14,125 nt of DNA, from contig JAEWKP010000009.1 in the NCBI GenBank assembly GCA_023393655.1, positions 1 through 14,125 on the forward strand, in the 5' to 3' direction. The first letter of the stretch is position 1. Each line of letters begins with the position of its first letter. Origin of the DNA: Pseudomonadota bacterium (GTDB lineage Bacteria; Pseudomonadota; Alphaproteobacteria; Rhizobiales; Beijerinckiaceae). The notes beneath the pieces were generated by a model. It was given only the letters and a program-made list of their open reading frames with translations, was not told where the DNA came from and did not search any database. A program made the position numbers and the translations under genes. Below, piece after piece: positions 1-6,860 of this stretch.

Positions 1-5
1 GCGCG

Positions 6-42
6 CGCGATCCGCCATCGGTTTTCCCAGCGGCGGATCGCG
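6..42. repeat. 11-bp perfect inverted repeat (hairpin) just after the first gene
   Basis: Positions 6-16 (CGCGATCCGCC) pair perfectly with 32-42 (GGCGGATCGCG) across a 15-base loop. The hairpin lies 11 bases downstream of the stop codon of the minus-strand molybdoenzyme gene. Read on the minus strand it is followed by CGCGC rather than a T run, so it is not a classic intrinsic terminator; it may protect the 3' end or pause transcription. An ATG on the minus strand at 18-16 sits at the loop/stem border, behind a GGGAAA purine run. It opens a frame reading M-A-D-R-A-R to the window edge, so a further gene could begin here with its first codons inside the stem. The frame is too short to call as a gene. 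Confidence 0.5.
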
Positions 43-53
43 GATTTCGATGT

Positions 54-2402
54 TTACTCAGCGGCTTCCGCCGTGCGCGACCCCGGCGGATCGAAGGCCT
101 GAATCGGCGGCAGGTTGCCGTCGAAGCGCGCGACCTGCACCGTCGTGAGCTGGCCGGTGCAGCCCTGCGCCAGCGCCGAGGTGCCGATATCGCGGGTCAG
201 CACGTTGGGATTGCCGTGCACGCAAAGCGGCTTGTCCTCGTTTGGATCGGCAGGATCGTACCAGGCGCCGGTCGGCAACTGGATCACGCCCTTGCGGATA
301 CCATCGGTGACATGGACCGCGGCCAGGCAGGCGCCGCGCTCGTTCGAGAGGCGGATGATGTCGCCATCGGCGATGCCACGCAGGGCCGCATCGTCCGGAT
401 GCATGTGCGCGATCTCGCGGCCGCGATGCTTGGCGTCATTGCTGTGGCCGCCGAAATCGAACTGGCTGTGCAGGCGGGTCCGGGGCTGGTTGGCGACGAG
501 CACATAAGGATTGGTCTCATCCGGCACGTTGCTGGCGCCGAGCCAGGTCGGGTGGCCGGGGCAATCCGCCTCGCCGAAACCGGCGATGGTCTCCGAAAAG
601 ATTTCCAGCTTGCCGGATGGCGTCGGCAAGGGCGCAGCCGCCGGATCGGCCCGGAAAGCGCGCAGCTTGCCGCCATCGTCGGGCTGCTGCGGCAGGTCGA
701 AGCCCTCGCCGGCCCAGAACTCGGCGAAGCTCGGCGCCGGCAGGCCCTTCTCGGCAAGAGCCGTGCGGGTCGGCTCGTAGAGGTGCTCCAGCCACTGCCG
801 GGCGGTGCGGCCCTCGGTGAAGGCCTCGCCCGTGCCGAGGCGCTCGGCGAGATCGGCGAAGATCGCGTAATCGTCGCGCGCCTCGCCATAGGGCGCGACC
901 ACCGGATGCATCGGCACCAGCAGCGGGTCGTTGGGGTTGCCGCCGATATCCTCGCGCTCCAGCGTCATCGTGCAGGGCAGCACGATGTCGGCATGGCGGG
1001 CCGTCGCGGTCCAGGCGAGTTCGTGCACGACCAGCGTGTCGATACGGGCGAAGGCTTCGCGCAGGCGGTTCAGGTCCTGATGGTGATGGAACGGATTGCC
1101 GCCGGCCCAATAGACCAGCTTGATCTCGGGATAGGTCCGGGTCTGGCCGTTATAGCGATAGGTTGTGCCCGGGTTGAGCAGCATGTCGGAAATGCGCGCG
1201 ACCGGGATGTAGTCGCTGATCGGGTTCCTGCCTTGCGAGAAGGTCGGCATCGGCACGGCATTGTAGCGCCGGCCGTAATAGGCGATCGCGCCGAGTCCGT
1301 AACCATAGCCGCCGCCCGGCAGGCCGATCTGGCCGAGCGCCGCGGCAAGGACCATGCCCATCCAGACCGGCTGCTCGCCATGGGTGGCGCGCTGCAGGGC
1401 ATGGGCCACGACGATCAAGGCGCGCTTGCCGTGCAGCCGCTTCGCCAGTGCGACGATCTCCTCGGCCGACAGGCCGGCGATCGGGGCGGCCCAATTCGCG
1501 TCCTTGGGCTGTCCGTCGGTCTCGCCCAGCAGGTAACGCTCGAAGATCGGCCAGCCGGCGGTATAGCGGTCGAGGAAGGCGCGGTCGTGCAGGCCGTTGA
1601 CGACGAGCGTGTGGACCAGCGCCAGCATCAGCGCGGTGTCGCTGCCCGGCTTGTTGGCGACCCAGTCGGCGCGGGCTCCGGCCGGCAGGTCGCCGCGCAG
1701 CGGGCTGACCAGGACGAATTCGCAGCCGCGCTCCTGCGCCCGCTCCATCGCGCCGCGCTCGACATGGCGGCTGGTACCGCCGCCGGCGACCATGCTGTTC
1801 TTCAGCGCCATCCCGCCGAAGGCGAGCACGATCTCGCTGTGATCGGCGATCTGCTCCCAGGAGACGTTGCGCTTCACCAGATCCTCGTAGTCGCCGATGA
1901 TATGCGGCACGAGGACGGAGGAAGCGCCCGAGGAATAGCTGTTGACCGACTTCACATAGCCGCCGGTCGAGGTGTTCAGGAAGCGGTGGATCTGGCTCTG
2001 GGCGTGGTGGAAGCGCCCGGCGCTGGCCCAGCCATAGGAGCCGCCGAAGATCGCGCCGGGGCCGAAATCGTCACGCACGCGGCGCAACTCCCCGGCGAGT
2101 TTGTCGAGCACGGCCGACCAGGACATCGGCACATATTCGTCGCGGCCGCGGCGATCATCGGGGCCGGGACCGTTCTCCAACCAGCCGCGCCGGACCATGG
2201 GCTGCGCGATACGGGCGCGGTGGCGCAGGGCAGCGGGGAAGTTCTGGATGATCTCGTTGGGGTCGGGATCGCCCTCATGCGGGCGGACTTCGAGCTGCCC
2301 TTCCTTCATGCGGGCCGAGAACACGCCCCAATGCGAGGTATGCGGGCGGAACGCCTCGCTTTCGGTCACAGCTTCGCTTGCCGGAACGACTGGAGCCGTC
2401 AT
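54..2402 (-). CDS. Molybdopterin-dependent S-/N-oxide reductase, BisC/DMSO reductase family
   Basis: This 782-aa protein looks like a full-length bis-MGD molybdoenzyme of the DMSO reductase family, closest in layout to BisC/TorZ/MtsZ. Visible hallmarks, in order, are HTSHWGVFSA (21-30), SYSSGA with the probable Mo-ligating Ser157, KPGSD (251-255), GGNPFHHHQDLN (434-445), HELAWTATARHADIVLP (460-476) and TPSGKLEIFSE plus a C-terminal pterin-binding domain (LHSQFDFGGHSNDAKHRG). The serine ligand fits oxide reductases rather than formate dehydrogenases or nitrate reductases. There is no N-terminal [4Fe-4S] cysteine motif and no Tat signal, so it should be cytoplasmic like E. coli BisC, which reduces biotin and methionine sulfoxides. 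I chose the ATG at 2402 because GAGGG lies 8 bases upstream; the in-frame ATG at 2447, which adds 15 residues, has no ribosome site. No cytochrome or Fe-S partner adjoins it. The substrate cannot be read from sequence. Confidence 0.88.
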   Translation of the reverse strand: MTAPVVPASEAVTESEAFRPHTSHWGVFSARMKEGQLEVRPHEGDPDPNEIIQNFPAALRHRARIAQPMVRRGWLENGPGPDDRRGRDEYVPMSWSAVLDKLAGELRRVRDDFGPGAIFGGSYGWASAGRFHHAQSQIHRFLNTSTGGYVKSVNSYSSGASSVLVPHIIGDYEDLVKRNVSWEQIADHSEIVLAFGGMALKNSMVAGGGTSRHVERGAMERAQERGCEFVLVSPLRGDLPAGARADWVANKPGSDTALMLALVHTLVVNGLHDRAFLDRYTAGWPIFERYLLGETDGQPKDANWAAPIAGLSAEEIVALAKRLHGKRALIVVAHALQRATHGEQPVWMGMVLAAALGQIGLPGGGYGYGLGAIAYYGRRYNAVPMPTFSQGRNPISDYIPVARISDMLLNPGTTYRYNGQTRTYPEIKLVYWAGGNPFHHHQDLNRLREAFARIDTLVVHELAWTATARHADIVLPCTMTLEREDIGGNPNDPLLVPMHPVVAPYGEARDDYAIFADLAERLGTGEAFTEGRTARQWLEHLYEPTRTALAEKGLPAPSFAEFWAGEGFDLPQQPDDGGKLRAFRADPAAAPLPTPSGKLEIFSETIAGFGEADCPGHPTWLGASNVPDETNPYVLVANQPRTRLHSQFDFGGHSNDAKHRGREIAHMHPDDAALRGIADGDIIRLSNERGACLAAVHVTDGIRKGVIQLPTGAWYDPADPNEDKPLCVHGNPNVLTRDIGTSALAQGCTGQLTTVQVARFDGNLPPIQAFDPPGSRTAEAAE

Positions 2403-2410
2403 CGCCTTCA

Positions 2411-2415
2411 CCCTC
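2411..2415 (-). promoter_or_regulatory. Ribosome binding site deciding the start of the BisC-like gene
   Basis: GAGGG on the minus strand ends 8 bases before the ATG at 2402. No comparable site precedes the longer in-frame ATG at 2447. The shorter protein begins shortly before the conserved HTSHWG motif, which also fits. Confidence 0.6.
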
Positions 2416-2520
2416 ACCCTTTCGGACTGAAACAGCCCTTCCCTCATTCCGATGGTCCGCGAACGATCGCAAGGGGTTTTCGCGGATTGCCGGCAAGCGC
2501 CGCACGCTTGGCCAGATGCA

Positions 2521-2555
2521 GAAAGACCCGGCTGCTCGTCGCTGCCGGGCCTTTC
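2521..2555. terminator. Hairpin terminator after the amino-acid-binding protein gene
   Basis: Positions 2522-2532 (AAAGACCCGGC) pair with 2544-2554 (GCCGGGCCTTT) over 11 base pairs, one of them G-U in the minus-strand RNA, with an 11-base loop. Read on the minus strand, 30 bases past the stop at 2585, the stem ends in GCCGGG followed by TCTTTCT. This is a reasonable intrinsic terminator for the binding-protein gene. It implies that the BisC-like gene downstream has its own promoter in about 2403-2520, where I could not find a convincing -35/-10 pair. Confidence 0.65.
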
Positions 2556-2584
2556 CCTATTCCATCAACCGGATCGCGTCGTGA

Positions 2585-3598
2585 TCAGCGGATCGGCGGA
2601 GCGTATTGCAGGCCGCCATTGGTCCAGAGCGCATTCTGGCCGCGCGCGATCTTGAGCGGCGACTTCTCGCCGAGGTTGCGCTCGAACATCTCGCCGTAGT
2701 TGCCGACCGCCTTGATGGCGTTATAGGCCCAGTCGTTCTTGAGGCCGAGCGCCTCGCCGAAAGTGCCTTCCTTGCCGAGCAGGCGGCGGATCTCGGGATT
2801 GTCGGACTTCTCGCGCATCTCGTCGACATTCGCCTGGGTGACGCCGAGTTCCTCAGCGGTGACCTGGGCGAAATGCAGCCACGTGACGATGTCGTACCAC
2901 TGGTCGTCACCATGGCGGGTGACGTAGCCGAGCGGCTCCTTCGAAATCGTCTCCGGCAGCACGATGTGGTCGTTCGGCGCCTTGAAGCGCATGCGCTCGG
3001 CGTAGAGGCCGGACTGGTCAGTGGTGAAGGCGTCGCAGCGGCCGCTCTCGTAGGCCTCGGTCGCCTCGTTGTTGGTGGCGAAGGTCACTGGTTCGAACTT
3101 CATGTTGTTCTTGCGGAAATAGTCCGCGGTGTTGAGTTCGGTCGTGGTGCCCTGCTGGATGCAGATCGAGGCGCCGCTGAGCTCCTTGGCCGATTTGACG
3201 TTGAGCGACTTCTTCACCATGAAGCCTTGGCCGTCATAGTAATAGGTCGCGCGAAAGTTGAGGCCGAGATTGGTGTCGCGGCTCATCGTCCAGGTCGTGG
3301 TCGCGGCGATCATGTCGGTCTCGCCGGACTGGAGCGCCGTGAATCGGTCCTTGGACGACAGCTGGACAAACTTGACCTTGGTCTTGTCGCCGAACACGGC
3401 GGCAGCGAGAGCGCGGCAGTAATCGGCATTGATGCCGGTTGGGACGCCGTTCGCGTCGGGAATGACGAAGCCGGCGAGGTTCGTGCCGGTGCCGCAGTTC
3501 ACGACCCCGCGCGACTGGATGGTCTTCAAGGTCTGCGCTTGCGCCGAAACCGACATGGTGCAGACGACAGCAGCGGCAAGCGCCAGGCTAAGCTTCAT
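2585..3598 (-). CDS. aapJ: Periplasmic amino-acid-binding protein of an ABC transporter, AapJ-like
   Basis: The 337-aa product begins with a signal peptide: a Lys, a hydrophobic core and AQA at 19-21, so Sec export with cleavage near residue 21. It is a family 3 solute-binding protein. The sequence NCGTGTNLAGFVIPDANG, then INADYCRALAAAVFGD, TALQSGETDM and the FNxGLNF-type region around GLNFRATYYYDG closely resemble AapJ, the binding protein of the general L-amino-acid ABC transporter of rhizobia. I chose the ATG at 3598 because AAGGGG lies 8 bases upstream and a signal peptide follows directly; the longer in-frame ATG at 3640 would put charged residues in front of it. No permease (AapQ/M) or ATPase (AapP) gene lies in the window, so this copy is an orphan here. 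It follows the C-S lyase gene by 104 bases on the same strand and ends at a hairpin terminator. Ligand specificity is inferred at family level only. Confidence 0.9.
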   Translation of the reverse strand: MKLSLALAAAVVCTMSVSAQAQTLKTIQSRGVVNCGTGTNLAGFVIPDANGVPTGINADYCRALAAAVFGDKTKVKFVQLSSKDRFTALQSGETDMIAATTTWTMSRDTNLGLNFRATYYYDGQGFMVKKSLNVKSAKELSGASICIQQGTTTELNTADYFRKNNMKFEPVTFATNNEATEAYESGRCDAFTTDQSGLYAERMRFKAPNDHIVLPETISKEPLGYVTRHGDDQWYDIVTWLHFAQVTAEELGVTQANVDEMREKSDNPEIRRLLGKEGTFGEALGLKNDWAYNAIKAVGNYGEMFERNLGEKSPLKIARGQNALWTNGGLQYAPPIR

Positions 3599-3630
3599 AA
3601 TTCCATCCCCTTTTGTTAGATCGTTCCGAT

Positions 3631-3659
3631 GATGTTCCACGCGGCCCTGCTCCCGTCAA
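3631..3659 (-). promoter_or_regulatory. Weak candidate promoter for the AapJ-like gene
   Basis: On the minus strand TTGACG (3659-3654) matches the sigma-70 -35 box at five of six bases. The -10 partner is poor: AACATC at 17-base spacing or GAACAT at 16. The 104-base gap between the C-S lyase stop and this gene leaves room for a separate promoter, but read-through from the lyase is equally possible because no terminator is visible in the gap. Confidence 0.25.
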
Positions 3660-3702
3660 TCGGCAGCACGGACCTTTCCTTCCGGAAGCTTGCCGTTCCG
3701 CC

Positions 3703-4887
3703 TTATTGCAGGTCGGCAAAGGCGAGCTTCAGGCGTTCCACCGCTTCCGCGACGACGTCACGCGGCGTCGCCAGATTGAAGCGCAGGCAGCTCTCGCCGC
3801 CCTTGCCGAAGGTCGGGCCATGGTTGACGGCGATCCTGGCCTGTTTCTCGACGCGCGCCGTGAACTCGACCGCGTCCATCCCCGTGCCCGAGAAATCCGC
3901 CCAGGCGAGATAGGTCGATTCCAGCGGCATCGAGCGCACGCCCGGGATCGCATTGATCCCGGTATCGAAGATGCGGCGGTTGCCGTCGAGGTAGAGGTTG
4001 AGCGCATCGACCCAGGCCGCGCCCTCCGGGCTGTAGGCGGCCGTCGCCATCGCCATGCCGAAGGAATTCGGGGAAATGCCGAGCGCGTCCATGCGCCCGC
4101 GGAACAGGTCGCGCAACCGCTCGTCGGGGATGATGACGTTGCCGATATGGGCGCCGGCGATGTTGAAGGTCTTGGTCGTCGCCGTCATCATGACCAGGCG
4201 GTCCATGATCTCGGGCGCTGCGACCGGCATCACCATGTGCTTCTGGCCGGGCATGACGAGATCGTGGTGGATTTCGTCCGAGACCAGGATGAGGTCGTGG
4301 CGCTTGCAGAAATCGGCGATCGCGCGCAATTCGTCGCGCGTCCAGACGCGCCCGCCCGGATTATGCGGCGAGCAGAGGATGAGCATGCGCTCGTTACCGG
4401 TCATCGCGGCATCCCAGGCGGGGATGTCGAGGACGTAACGCCCCTCCTCCAGCGCCAGCGGGCATTCGACGACGCGCCGCCCGGACGAGGTCACGATGCG
4501 CGCGAAGGCGTGGTAGACCGGCGTCATCAGCACGACGCCGTCGCCGGGCTGGGTATAGGCCTCGACGCAGAGAGCGGTGCCGTTGACGAGGCCATGCGTG
4601 GTGAAAATCGAGGCCGGCTCGACCTCCCAGCCATGCCGGTTCAGCATCCACCAGCGGATCGCCGCGAGATAGGCCCGGTCATCGCCGAAATAACCGTAGA
4701 TACCGTGGGCGTTCATGCCATCGAGGGCGGCCTGCACGCAGGCCGGCGGGCGGAAGTCCATATCCGCCACCCACATCGCAATGCCGCCATCGGCCGGCAC
4801 GCCATAGACGGTTTCCATCTTGTCCCATTTGGCCGAATGGGTGCCGCGGCGATCGATCCGCTCGTCGAAATTGGGAGAAGGCTGCAT
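3703..4887 (-). CDS. patB: PatB/MalY-family PLP-dependent C-S beta-lyase (aminotransferase fold I)
   Basis: The 394-aa protein is full length for the MalY/PatB class, which cleaves cystathionine or S-substituted cysteines to a thiol (or homocysteine), pyruvate and ammonia. The N-terminus NFDERIDRRGTHSAKWD and AMWVADMDFRPP (37-48) are typical of the class. PLP-site residues visible are the Y-G-Y-F segment near 64, N176 in CSPHNPGG, D204 in SDEIHHD, the Schiff-base lysine K239 in TATTKTFNIAG, and the carboxylate-binding R369 in CLRFNLATP. The ATG at 4887 has AGGG 5 bases upstream. It is cytoplasmic, with no signal peptide. It lies 145 bases downstream of the cytochrome gene and upstream of the AapJ-like gene on the same strand. 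A role as an aminotransferase cannot be excluded, but the HSAKWD and SDEIHHDL signatures favour C-S lyase activity. Confidence 0.87.
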   Translation of the reverse strand: MQPSPNFDERIDRRGTHSAKWDKMETVYGVPADGGIAMWVADMDFRPPACVQAALDGMNAHGIYGYFGDDRAYLAAIRWWMLNRHGWEVEPASIFTTHGLVNGTALCVEAYTQPGDGVVLMTPVYHAFARIVTSSGRRVVECPLALEEGRYVLDIPAWDAAMTGNERMLILCSPHNPGGRVWTRDELRAIADFCKRHDLILVSDEIHHDLVMPGQKHMVMPVAAPEIMDRLVMMTATTKTFNIAGAHIGNVIIPDERLRDLFRGRMDALGISPNSFGMAMATAAYSPEGAAWVDALNLYLDGNRRIFDTGINAIPGVRSMPLESTYLAWADFSGTGMDAVEFTARVEKQARIAVNHGPTFGKGGESCLRFNLATPRDVVAEAVERLKLAFADLQ

Positions 4888-5032
4888 GAGACCCTGCCGG
4901 CTAACACGGAGAATATCCTCCCCCTAGCAGGTCTCCCCAGAGAACACAGCCACTGCGGGGCGCAACCCGGGAGAACGGGGAATGCATTCGCCGCGGCGGA
5001 GGGGATGGGCGATGCTCCCTCCCTCGTTCCCC
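4888..5032. other. 145-bp gap between cytochrome c and C-S lyase genes
   Basis: The gap is G/C-rich with a purine-rich AGGG site just before the lyase ATG. I see no clear terminator for the Mo-hydroxylase operon and no convincing -35/-10 pair. Several short GC-rich dyads are present but none is long or followed by a T run. Read-through into the lyase gene is therefore possible. Confidence 0.4.
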
Positions 5033-6310
5033 TCAGCGCTGCTTGCGGACCTCCTCCGCGGTGACCGTCGGCTGCTGGCCGCCCCAGCTTGCGCGCAGCC
5101 AGTTGGAGAGATCGGCGACCTGCTGGTCGGTGAGATGCGCGGCGAAACCGGGCATTGGCTGCATGCGCTCGAGCCCGGGGAAGCGCTGGGCGGGAATGCC
5201 AGAGAGAATGACCTTGTTGAGGCTGCGCGCATCCGCCAGGCGCAGCGAGGCATTGGTCGCGAGCGGCACCACGACATGCGGGATGCCCTGCCCTTCGCCG
5301 CCATGGCAACTGGCGCAGACGGCGAGGTAACTGGCGCGCGCCGAGGCCGCGGTCTCGGCCGGGACCGCGACCGGAGCGGGCGGTGCAGGCGGGGTTGCGC
5401 GCTCGGGCAGCTTGTCGAGATCGAAGAGATAGGCCGACATCGCAGCGAGGTCGTCGGCGGTGAAATACTGGGTCGAGAAATGGACGACCTCGAACATCTG
5501 GTTGGTCATCGCGCCCTGCGCCGAGATGCCCGACTTCATGAAGCTCGCGAAGACCAGCGGGTCGAAACCCATCCGCGTCAGCCCGGCCTTGGTGATATCG
5601 GGCGCGACGACGCCTTCGAGTTCCGCGCCCTGAAGATAGGCGCTGTCCTTCATCCCCATCGTGAGGTTGCGCGGTGTATGGCATTCGCCGCAATGGGCGA
5701 GCGCGTCGGTCAGGTAGCGGCCGCGATTCCATTGAGCCGAGCGGCCGGCGACCTCCGTCTTCGTGTCGGAAGACAGGTTGACCAGGTTCCAGAAAGTCAG
5801 GCCCTGTCGGATGTTGAGCGGAAACGGCAGGTGATTGGCCTTGTTCGCCACCTTCATCGGCTCGCGACTCATCAGGAAGGCATAGACCGCGTCGACGTCC
5901 TCCGCCGTCAGCTTGCGATAGGAGGCATAGGGCATGGCCGGGTAGAGATGGCCGTTCTTGCCGACACCGTCGCGCACGGCGCGATGAAACTCGGCCCGCG
6001 TCCAGTTGCCGATGCCGTGTTTCTTGTCCGGCGAGATATTGGTCGAATAGATCGTCCCGAACGGCGTCTCGAAGGGCAGCCCGCCGGCCCAGGGCGCGCC
6101 GCCCTTGGTGACGTGGCAGGCATAGCAATCGGCGGCGACGGCGACATAGGCGCCGCGCTTGGCCAGCGTCTTCATCTGCTCGGCCGACAGGGGCTGTTCG
6201 ATGTCGCTCGCGACAACGCTGCGCTCGAACAGGCCGAGGAAGACGGCGCCCGCCGCAAGCACCCCGAGGACGGCGATCGTCAGCACCGCCAGAAGCAGCT
6301 TCCTCGCCAT
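5033..6310 (-). CDS. Triheme cytochrome c, electron acceptor subunit of the Mo-hydroxylase
   Basis: The 425-aa protein has an N-terminal hydrophobic signal or anchor segment (about 4-27) and three c-type heme sites: CYACH (62-66), CGECH (207-211) and CASCH (332-336). Candidate Met ligands include M126 in YPAMPY and M387 in QPMPGF. A Pro/Ala-rich linker (about 302-322) separates the third domain. This layout matches the cytochrome subunit of acetic-acid-bacterial alcohol and aldehyde dehydrogenases and those paired with IorAB/NicAB-type enzymes. It acts in the periplasm, probably membrane-anchored, passing electrons to ubiquinone or an oxidase. The gene starts 4 bases after the [2Fe-2S] subunit stop, with GAAGG 9 bases before the ATG, and is the last gene of the operon. 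No convincing terminator is visible after it. The physiological acceptor is inferred. Confidence 0.92.
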   Translation of the reverse strand: MARKLLLAVLTIAVLGVLAAGAVFLGLFERSVVASDIEQPLSAEQMKTLAKRGAYVAVAADCYACHVTKGGAPWAGGLPFETPFGTIYSTNISPDKKHGIGNWTRAEFHRAVRDGVGKNGHLYPAMPYASYRKLTAEDVDAVYAFLMSREPMKVANKANHLPFPLNIRQGLTFWNLVNLSSDTKTEVAGRSAQWNRGRYLTDALAHCGECHTPRNLTMGMKDSAYLQGAELEGVVAPDITKAGLTRMGFDPLVFASFMKSGISAQGAMTNQMFEVVHFSTQYFTADDLAAMSAYLFDLDKLPERATPPAPPAPVAVPAETAASARASYLAVCASCHGGEGQGIPHVVVPLATNASLRLADARSLNKVILSGIPAQRFPGLERMQPMPGFAAHLTDQQVADLSNWLRASWGGQQPTVTAEEVRKQR

Positions 6311-6314
6311 GCAC

Positions 6315-6860
6315 TTAAGCCTTCACCAAGCCGGGAGTCCTGAGGGCGAGGTCGCGCACGGCCTCGAAATAGCGGACATAGCCGGTGCAGCGGCAGATAT
6401 GACGGTCGAGCGCCTCGCTGATCACCTGCTCCAGTGCCTCGCGCTTCACCGGATTGCGCTTCAGCTGGTCGAGCAGCACGGTCGCGCCGGTGACGAAGCC
6501 GGGCGTGCAATAGCCGCACTGGAACGAGAAATGCTCGATGAAGGCCTGCTGGACCGGCGAAAGCGCGGTGATGGTCCCGCTGGCATCGCGCTGGGCCTGT
6601 CCTTCAACGGTCCTGACCTTGCGCCCGGCGAACCAGTGCGCGCCGGTGATGCAGGTGCGCATCTCCTCGAGCGAGCCATCGGGCTTCTCCAGCACCACCG
6701 TGCAGGCATGGCAGATGCCTTGACCGCAGCCCATGCGCGAGCCGGTCAGGTCGAGATACTCGAAGAGGAAATCCTGCATCATCATCGTCTCGGGCACGTC
6801 GATGGGACCGACGGCCTTGTCGTTGATGGTCAGGGAGAGCGGCTTCATCGCGATGGTCAT
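6315..6860 (-). CDS. [2Fe-2S] subunit of a xanthine dehydrogenase-family Mo-hydroxylase, IorA-like
   Basis: The 181-aa product is a standalone iron-sulfur subunit of the Mo-hydroxylase (xanthine oxidase) family. The N-terminal ferredoxin-like cluster is ligated by C45, C50, C53 and C70 (GCGQGICHAC then RTC). The second, helical-domain cluster is ligated by C115, C118, C156 and C158 (CGYC then CRC). All eight ligands are present, so it should be functional. It carries electrons from the Mo site to the cytochrome. I chose the ATG at 6860 because it overlaps the TGA of the large subunit as ATGA, giving translational coupling; an internal ATG at 6848 is also possible. It has no signal peptide of its own, so it presumably assembles with the Tat-bearing large subunit in the cytoplasm and is exported with it. 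Similar subunits are IorA (isoquinoline 1-oxidoreductase), NicA (nicotinate) and the acetic-acid-bacterial aldehyde dehydrogenase small subunit. Confidence 0.93.
   Translation of the reverse strand: MTIAMKPLSLTINDKAVGPIDVPETMMMQDFLFEYLDLTGSRMGCGQGICHACTVVLEKPDGSLEEMRTCITGAHWFAGRKVRTVEGQAQRDASGTITALSPVQQAFIEHFSFQCGYCTPGFVTGATVLLDQLKRNPVKREALEQVISEALDRHICRCTGYVRYFEAVRDLALRTPGLVKA

Noticed and set aside
216..2699. 827-codon open frame on the plus strand
   Set aside because: It mirrors the BisC-like gene codon for codon and shows no domain or ribosome site. It also reads across the terminator hairpin.
4906..4925. Near-palindrome GGAGAATATCCTCC upstream of the C-S lyase as an operator
   Set aside because: Only the outer four bases on each side and the AT core are symmetrical; it is short, mismatched and not clearly placed against a promoter.
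3613..5064. 483-codon open frame on the plus strand
   Set aside because: Antisense shadow of the C-S lyase gene; low-complexity H/R/D/A-rich translation without motifs.
4713..6314. 533-codon minus-strand frame overlapping the cytochrome c gene
   Set aside because: It is frame-shifted relative to the cytochrome and runs into the lyase gene; R/A-rich translation with no motif.
4982..6343. 453-codon open frame on the plus strand
   Set aside because: Antisense shadow of the cytochrome c gene, which has three intact heme motifs on the other strand.
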